Of a stretch of 45,982 nucleotides of DNA, positions 42,338-45,982 are shown in pieces (within the stretch, counting starts at the first letter, position 1; every line of letters starts with the position of its first letter). The notes below the pieces were generated by a model, which was not told where the DNA came from, searched no databases, and saw only the letters and a list, made by a program, of their open reading frames with translations. The position numbers were made by a program, and so were the translations under genes. The stretch comes from Myxococcales bacterium (GTDB taxonomy: Bacteria; Myxococcota_A; Bradymonadia; Bradymonadales; Bradymonadaceae), in NCBI GenBank assembly GCA_007135085.1, contig SLJM01000148.1, forward strand, positions 1 to 45,982, read 5' to 3'.

Positions 42338-43579
42338 ATGACCAGTCCAATCAGCTCAACCAGCCAGACCGACAAGTCACCACTGCGCCTGCTCTGGATG
42401 GCCAGCGCCTGGGCCTTCGTCGTCGCCGCCGGCGCCGGTGTCTTATTTCGATGGGGCATGGTCGGCGGCTTTGGCGAAGTCCTGACGGCCGCCCATATTC
42501 GCCACGGACATTCCCATCTGATGCTGATGGGCTGGGCCACGCCGGCGCTGATGGCGCTGATGGCCGCCCGATGGCCAGGCCAGGGGGGGCGAAGGATCGA
42601 CCGATCGGTCTGCCTGGTGGGTTGGACGGCCTGGGTGCTCGCATTTTTGAGCTTCCCCGCCTTCTTGATCTGGGGCTACCAATCGGTGCCCGTCGGCAGC
42701 GCTGACCTGCCTATCGCCGCCATCTTGAGCGGACTGGCGATCTTTTCCTGGTACGGATTTGCCGCCGTCTATTTCGGGGCCCACCGAGGGGTCAAGCGAA
42801 CCCCGGCGATGCGCCTGTGGGATCTGGCCGTGGTGGCTCTGGTCGTCTCCTCTGCCGGCGCCTGGGGCGTGGCGGGGTTGATGATGGCCGGCGTCGACAG
42901 CGCCCTCTGGGAATCGGTGACGGTTCACTTCTTCGTCGATCTCTTCGGCGGAGGCTGGTTGGTGCTGGGCGCATTGGGAGTGATCCGTTCATACGTCAAA
43001 TACGGTGATTCCACGAACCAACAAGTGGGTCGCTGGCTGGTGGGGGCCTCGGTGGCCTTCGTCTTTTTGATCGGCCTTCCCCGCTCCTACGTCGACGAGA
43101 GCTGGTTTGTCCTGGGCAGCATGGCCGCGGGATTGCTGGCGGCCGGGCTCTTTCTGGTCATTCAGCCCATCTGGCACCACCTCGACAGGTGGTGGTGGCG
43201 GGTGGGCCTCTTCTTTGCGGCCACGGTGGCCATGCTCGCCGCCCTCGCCATTCCCCCCCTCGCGGAGTGGGGTCTTCGCGCCGGGTTGCGCCTCTTCTAC
43301 CTGCACTGGGTCTTCGCCGGGGTGGTGACCATGGCCCTTGTGGTGGGAGCTTATCGCCAGTGGGGAGCGCAGGCGGTCAACACACCCTGGTCCTGGCTGG
43401 CGGCGGTGGCAGCCCTGCTACTCACCATGTTGCCCATGACCGGCCTGTGGCCCGCCGAACTCGGCGGCATCTGGACGGTTTACTGCGTCCTGGTCGGCGC
43501 TGTGGCGGCCACGGTGATCGTGACCGCCGAGTTGATCGGGCTCCTTGGGGCGCGGTTTGCGGAGCGCAGTTCGCGCTGA
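42338..43579 (+). CDS. Polytopic His-containing membrane protein, heme-copper-oxidase-like
   Basis: A 413-aa membrane protein with about 12 hydrophobic segments. HIRHGHSHLMLMGW (His53, 56, 58, 60) in the second segment resembles the haem-ligand helix of cytochrome oxidase and NnrS-type proteins; further membrane His are His197 (VHFFVDLFGG) and His323 (FYLHWVFAG), with HH280-281. I believe relatives occur near denitrification genes in other phyla, but cannot check. GGGGAG precedes the ATG at 42338; an earlier in-frame ATG at 42302 overlaps the upstream gene. It could be a haem-binding quinone- or NO-linked protein; function unknown. Confidence 0.7.
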   Translation: MTSPISSTSQTDKSPLRLLWMASAWAFVVAAGAGVLFRWGMVGGFGEVLTAAHIRHGHSHLMLMGWATPALMALMAARWPGQGGRRIDRSVCLVGWTAWVLAFLSFPAFLIWGYQSVPVGSADLPIAAILSGLAIFSWYGFAAVYFGAHRGVKRTPAMRLWDLAVVALVVSSAGAWGVAGLMMAGVDSALWESVTVHFFVDLFGGGWLVLGALGVIRSYVKYGDSTNQQVGRWLVGASVAFVFLIGLPRSYVDESWFVLGSMAAGLLAAGLFLVIQPIWHHLDRWWWRVGLFFAATVAMLAALAIPPLAEWGLRAGLRLFYLHWVFAGVVTMALVVGAYRQWGAQAVNTPWSWLAAVAALLLTMLPMTGLWPAELGGIWTVYCVLVGAVAATVIVTAELIGLLGARFAERSSR

Positions 43580-43591
43580 GGCCGTAGAGAC

Positions 43592-43635
43592 ACGTAAATT
43601 TTGCGGGGCATAAACCTCGGACGCAACCTTTGCGC
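43592..43635. promoter_or_regulatory. Paired GCGCAA-type palindromes upstream of the cytochrome c gene
   Basis: Site 1 (43592-43606) is ACGTAA-ATT-TTGCGG. Site 2 (43621-43635) is ACGCAA-CCT-TTGCGC. Centres 43599 and 43628 are 29 bp apart, as at the two other loci. They lie upstream of the FNR-type box by 44.5 and 73.5 bp, centre to centre. Confidence 0.55.
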
Positions 43636-43666
43636 TCTTTTCTCCTCCCACATCATCGACCCATCA

Positions 43667-43678
43667 TGATCCAAGTCA
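43667..43678. promoter_or_regulatory. FNR/DNR-type box upstream of the cytochrome c gene
   Basis: TGATCCAAGTCA is centred 98.5 bp from the ATG. TATCTATCG follows at a -10 distance (about 43700-43712). Confidence 0.65.
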
Positions 43679-43770
43679 TAACCGTGAAAGGCGGGCTGCA
43701 CTATCTATCGTAGGGAGGTCACTACTTCTGCGGAAAGGTCCGTAGATATTTTAACCAAGAGGAGTTTGAA

Positions 43771-44229
43771 ATGAACCGCATCATCACCACAGTTGGCGTC
43801 TTATTTGCATTACTTCTTCTCGTCATGGCCTGCGAAGCGCCGCCTACCGATGATGAACCAGCAGAGGAGTCGGGAGAGGCCGAGGTTTCGGAGGACGGAC
43901 CGGCGGGCATCGATCATGGAGGTATCGACTCCTTTTCCGACGATCCGGCGCTGATCGAAAAGGGTGAAGAACTCTACAGCGCCAAGGGCTGTGCGGCCTG
44001 TCACCAGATGGATCGGGACACGCCGACCGGTCCGGCCCTGGGAGAGGTGGCTAACAAGCGCACCGCTCCCTGGCTGGCACGTCAGATCATGCATCCCAAT
44101 GAGATGCAGCAGCAGGACCCGACGACGCAGGAAATACAAGCAGATTTCCCGGCGCCCATGACCAATTTGGGCGTCACCGCCGAGGAAGCTGAGGCGATCA
44201 TCGCCTACCTTGCTGCCGAGGCAAATTGA
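43771..44229 (+). CDS. Monohaem cytochrome c lipoprotein
   Basis: A 152-aa class I cytochrome c. The lipobox is VMAC (Cys21), then an acidic linker. The haem motif is CAACH at 74-78 in GEELYSAKGCAACHQM, and the probable axial Met is Met130 in FPAPMTNLG. It would carry electrons on the periplasmic side, and its FNR-type control makes it a candidate donor for the NirK-like protein. AAGAGGAG precedes the ATG. It is followed after 9 bp by a PLP decarboxylase gene, an uncommon partner. Confidence 0.88.
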   Translation: MNRIITTVGVLFALLLLVMACEAPPTDDEPAEESGEAEVSEDGPAGIDHGGIDSFSDDPALIEKGEELYSAKGCAACHQMDRDTPTGPALGEVANKRTAPWLARQIMHPNEMQQQDPTTQEIQADFPAPMTNLGVTAEEAEAIIAYLAAEAN

Positions 44230-44238
44230 GGAGTTAAA

Positions 44239-45982
44239 ATGTCGATCGAATCTCCCCTTTTCACTGAGCCCGAAATGAACTCCGGCTGTGATCCCGACGA
44301 AGTGGCGCTGAAGAGCTTCTTTCTCGGGCCCCAATCGGAAAACGCACAGTGGCTAGGGGAGATGGTCTCTCGCGTGGTCGACGCCTACGTGGGGTGGCGT
44401 CGCCGGATTCACCCCGAAGACGGCGACGCCATCTCCGAGATCGACCAGGGCACTCCGGAATTCAAGTCGCGACAGGCCGAATTTGGCGCCCGTCTCGACG
44501 AACTTCTCGCTCGTTTCGAGCAGGAAGTGCCCAAGTTCTCACCCCGTTATATCGGCCATATGTTCTCCGAGACCTCTATGCCCGCCATGGTGGGGCATCT
44601 GGTCACCCTTTTGCACAACCCCAATAATATCTCCGGGGAGTCCTCGCGGGTGGGCGTTCAATTAGAGGAAGAAGCGGTCACGGCGCTGGCCGATATGCTC
44701 GGTTTTTCTAAACACCAGGGCGTTGGGCATTTTACCAGCGGCGGGACAGTGGCCAATTTTGAGGCCATGGTGCGCGCCCGTCATCGAATGGAACGATTTA
44801 TCGCCCTGGGGGCCCGGACTCGCCAGAAGGGATTGTCTCGACCATCTCTTTTTGAGGCAGCCCATATCGGCTGGAAATTATACGGACATTATCTCCGGGT
44901 CATAGGCATCGACGACGAGCTCGAAGAGGCTCTCGAGCCCCTGGAGGGAAACCCCTTCGACGTGGCCCGTCGGCTCGGCGATATCTTCGATGAACCCTAT
45001 CGGGGCCCCGTGGTTCTGGTGCCCGATCACAAACATTATTCCTGGGTCAAAGGGGTGGGCTTGATGGGCCTGGGCTACGAGTCCTTCTGGTCGGTGGCCC
45101 TCGACGACGCCGGCGTGATGTCCGTGCCTCATCTGGAGGAGCGCATCGAAGAAGCACGTCGAATGGGGCGGCCGATCATGATGGTCGTCTCCGTGGCGGG
45201 GACCACCGAATTGGGGGCCTTCGACCCGGTCCACAAAATTCAAGACCTGCTCGACCGATACGCCAGCGAGCAGGGGATCCATATTTACCATCACGTCGAC
45301 GCGGCCTACGGTGGTTTTTTCGCGGCCAATGTCTGCGGCGGCCAGTGCTGTGTGATGGGTCCCGACGTCTGCGCGGCTCTGCGCAGCATTCGACGGGCCA
45401 ATTCAGTGACCCTGGACCCCCATAAATTGGGTTATGTTCCCTATTCGTCGGGCACGTTTTTGGCCCGTTCCCGTCGCGAGTATTTCTCCAATAAGGTCGA
45501 CGCCCCCTATCTGGACTTCAAAGAGGGCGTCGATCGCGGCCCTCAGACCATCGAGGGCTCCCGCTCGGCCGCCGGAGCGGTGGCCACCTGGCTGACCGCC
45601 GGCACCATCGGCCTCGACGCCGACGGCTACGGCCGTATCCTGCGCCGTACCATCCAGGCTCGAATTGGCGTTCAACAGGCCCTGGAGCAATTGGATATTC
45701 CGGTGCGAATCATCGAGGCCACCTCCAATATCTTAGCTTTTTGCGTCGCCTACGACGGCGAAGCGGTGAGCGTGACCAACGAGCGCACCCAAAAGATCTA
45801 CGATGCTTTTTCGCCGGAAAAAGACGGGGAATTCTACGTGTCGCGTACCACTCTTCACTTTGGTCAATATGGTGAGATGCTCACCCCCTTCATCGGTCAA
45901 TGGTCCGGCGAGGCCGACGAGGAACGGCTGATTATGATCCGGCTGACCATGATGAACCCCTTCCTGGACTCGCGGGAGACCA
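44239..45982 (+). CDS. Group II PLP-dependent decarboxylase, 3' truncated
   Basis: Open to the window end with no stop. GAGGAG lies upstream of the ATG at 44239. It is a pyridoxal-phosphate decarboxylase of the glutamate/aromatic amino acid group: TSGGTVANFEAM near residue 170, HHVDAAYGGFF (Asp354 for the PLP nitrogen), and SVTLDPHKLGYVPYSSG with the probable PLP lysine at 396. An N-terminal region of about 90 residues precedes NNISGESSRVG. The family covers glutamate, tyrosine, histidine and 2,4-diaminobutyrate decarboxylases; the substrate cannot be fixed. It is 9 bp downstream of the cytochrome c gene, so it is likely under the same FNR-type box. Confidence 0.82.
   Translation, partial: MSIESPLFTEPEMNSGCDPDEVALKSFFLGPQSENAQWLGEMVSRVVDAYVGWRRRIHPEDGDAISEIDQGTPEFKSRQAEFGARLDELLARFEQEVPKFSPRYIGHMFSETSMPAMVGHLVTLLHNPNNISGESSRVGVQLEEEAVTALADMLGFSKHQGVGHFTSGGTVANFEAMVRARHRMERFIALGARTRQKGLSRPSLFEAAHIGWKLYGHYLRVIGIDDELEEALEPLEGNPFDVARRLGDIFDEPYRGPVVLVPDHKHYSWVKGVGLMGLGYESFWSVALDDAGVMSVPHLEERIEEARRMGRPIMMVVSVAGTTELGAFDPVHKIQDLLDRYASEQGIHIYHHVDAAYGGFFAANVCGGQCCVMGPDVCAALRSIRRANSVTLDPHKLGYVPYSSGTFLARSRREYFSNKVDAPYLDFKEGVDRGPQTIEGSRSAAGAVATWLTAGTIGLDADGYGRILRRTIQARIGVQQALEQLDIPVRIIEATSNILAFCVAYDGEAVSVTNERTQKIYDAFSPEKDGEFYVSRTTLHFGQYGEMLTPFIGQWSGEADEERLIMIRLTMMNPFLDSRET

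Noticed and set aside
43592-43635. TTTGCGC-rich segment as another copy of the dispersed repeat
   Set aside because: It lacks the ACCGCGAAGGGC end and instead fits the 6-3-6 palindrome pair at 29-bp spacing.
1-45982. tRNA, rRNA, phage or integrase genes
   Set aside because: No cloverleaf, rRNA-like stretch or recombinase signature was recognised on either strand.

Overview
This 46 kb window is high-GC chromosomal DNA from a Gram-negative bacterium, most likely of the Myxococcota / Bradymonadota (former Deltaproteobacteria) type. The evidence is indirect: many lipoproteins with lipoboxes, outer-membrane beta-barrels, an IgGFc-binding-like lipoprotein with Cys-rich repeats, a MYXO-CTERM-like tail (GC motif, membrane segment, RRK) on the nitrite-reductase-like protein, and a crtB/crtI/crtC/crtD/ketolase/cyclase carotenoid set. 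No rRNA, tRNA, CRISPR array or transposase gene was seen.

Layout. 1-20.2 kb is housekeeping and envelope: a partial DUF234-type ATPase, a NUDIX-metallo-beta-lactamase fusion coupled to a ROK sugar kinase, beta-barrel and secreted proteins, a cyclophilin, a DUF482 acyltransferase, a COG3541 nucleotidyltransferase, an aldehyde dehydrogenase, glutamyl-Q tRNA(Asp) synthetase, lipoproteins, a lipoyl-less E2-type acyltransferase, a lipase-like lipoprotein, a FadL-type porin and a pseudouridine synthase. 20.2-20.9 kb is a gene-free block of nested inverted and direct repeats. 20.9-25 kb holds nnrS, a CopD-like protein and a three-cupredoxin NirK-like protein. 25-33 kb is a tightly overlapping carotenoid operon (crtL-crtW-crtI-crtB-crtC-crtD plus an unknown secreted protein). 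33-46 kb returns to anaerobic/nitrogen-oxide metabolism: hemerythrin, hemN, a Crp/Fnr regulator, nadA-nadB-thiO, a four-gene envelope/membrane module of unknown function, and a cytochrome c lipoprotein followed by a PLP decarboxylase that runs off the window.

How it fits together. Five FNR/DNR-type boxes (TGATN4ATCA and close variants) lie 88-102 bp upstream of the start codons of nnrS, nirK, the hemerythrin gene, nadA and the cytochrome c gene, which suggests one regulon spread over 23 kb. A Crp/Fnr-family protein without the FNR cysteine cluster, encoded at 35.5 kb, is the obvious candidate regulator. At three of these loci there is also a second signal that I do not recognise: a pair of GCGCAA-N3-TTGCGC palindromes whose centres are exactly 29 bp apart each time.

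A dispersed inverted-repeat element (ends ACCGCGAAGGGC / GCCCTTTGYGGT) is present in six full or partial copies. Two full copies lie in signal-peptide coding regions: one is read through in frame near the start of the last carotenoid-operon gene, and the other appears to supply the start and signal peptide of the FadL-type protein.
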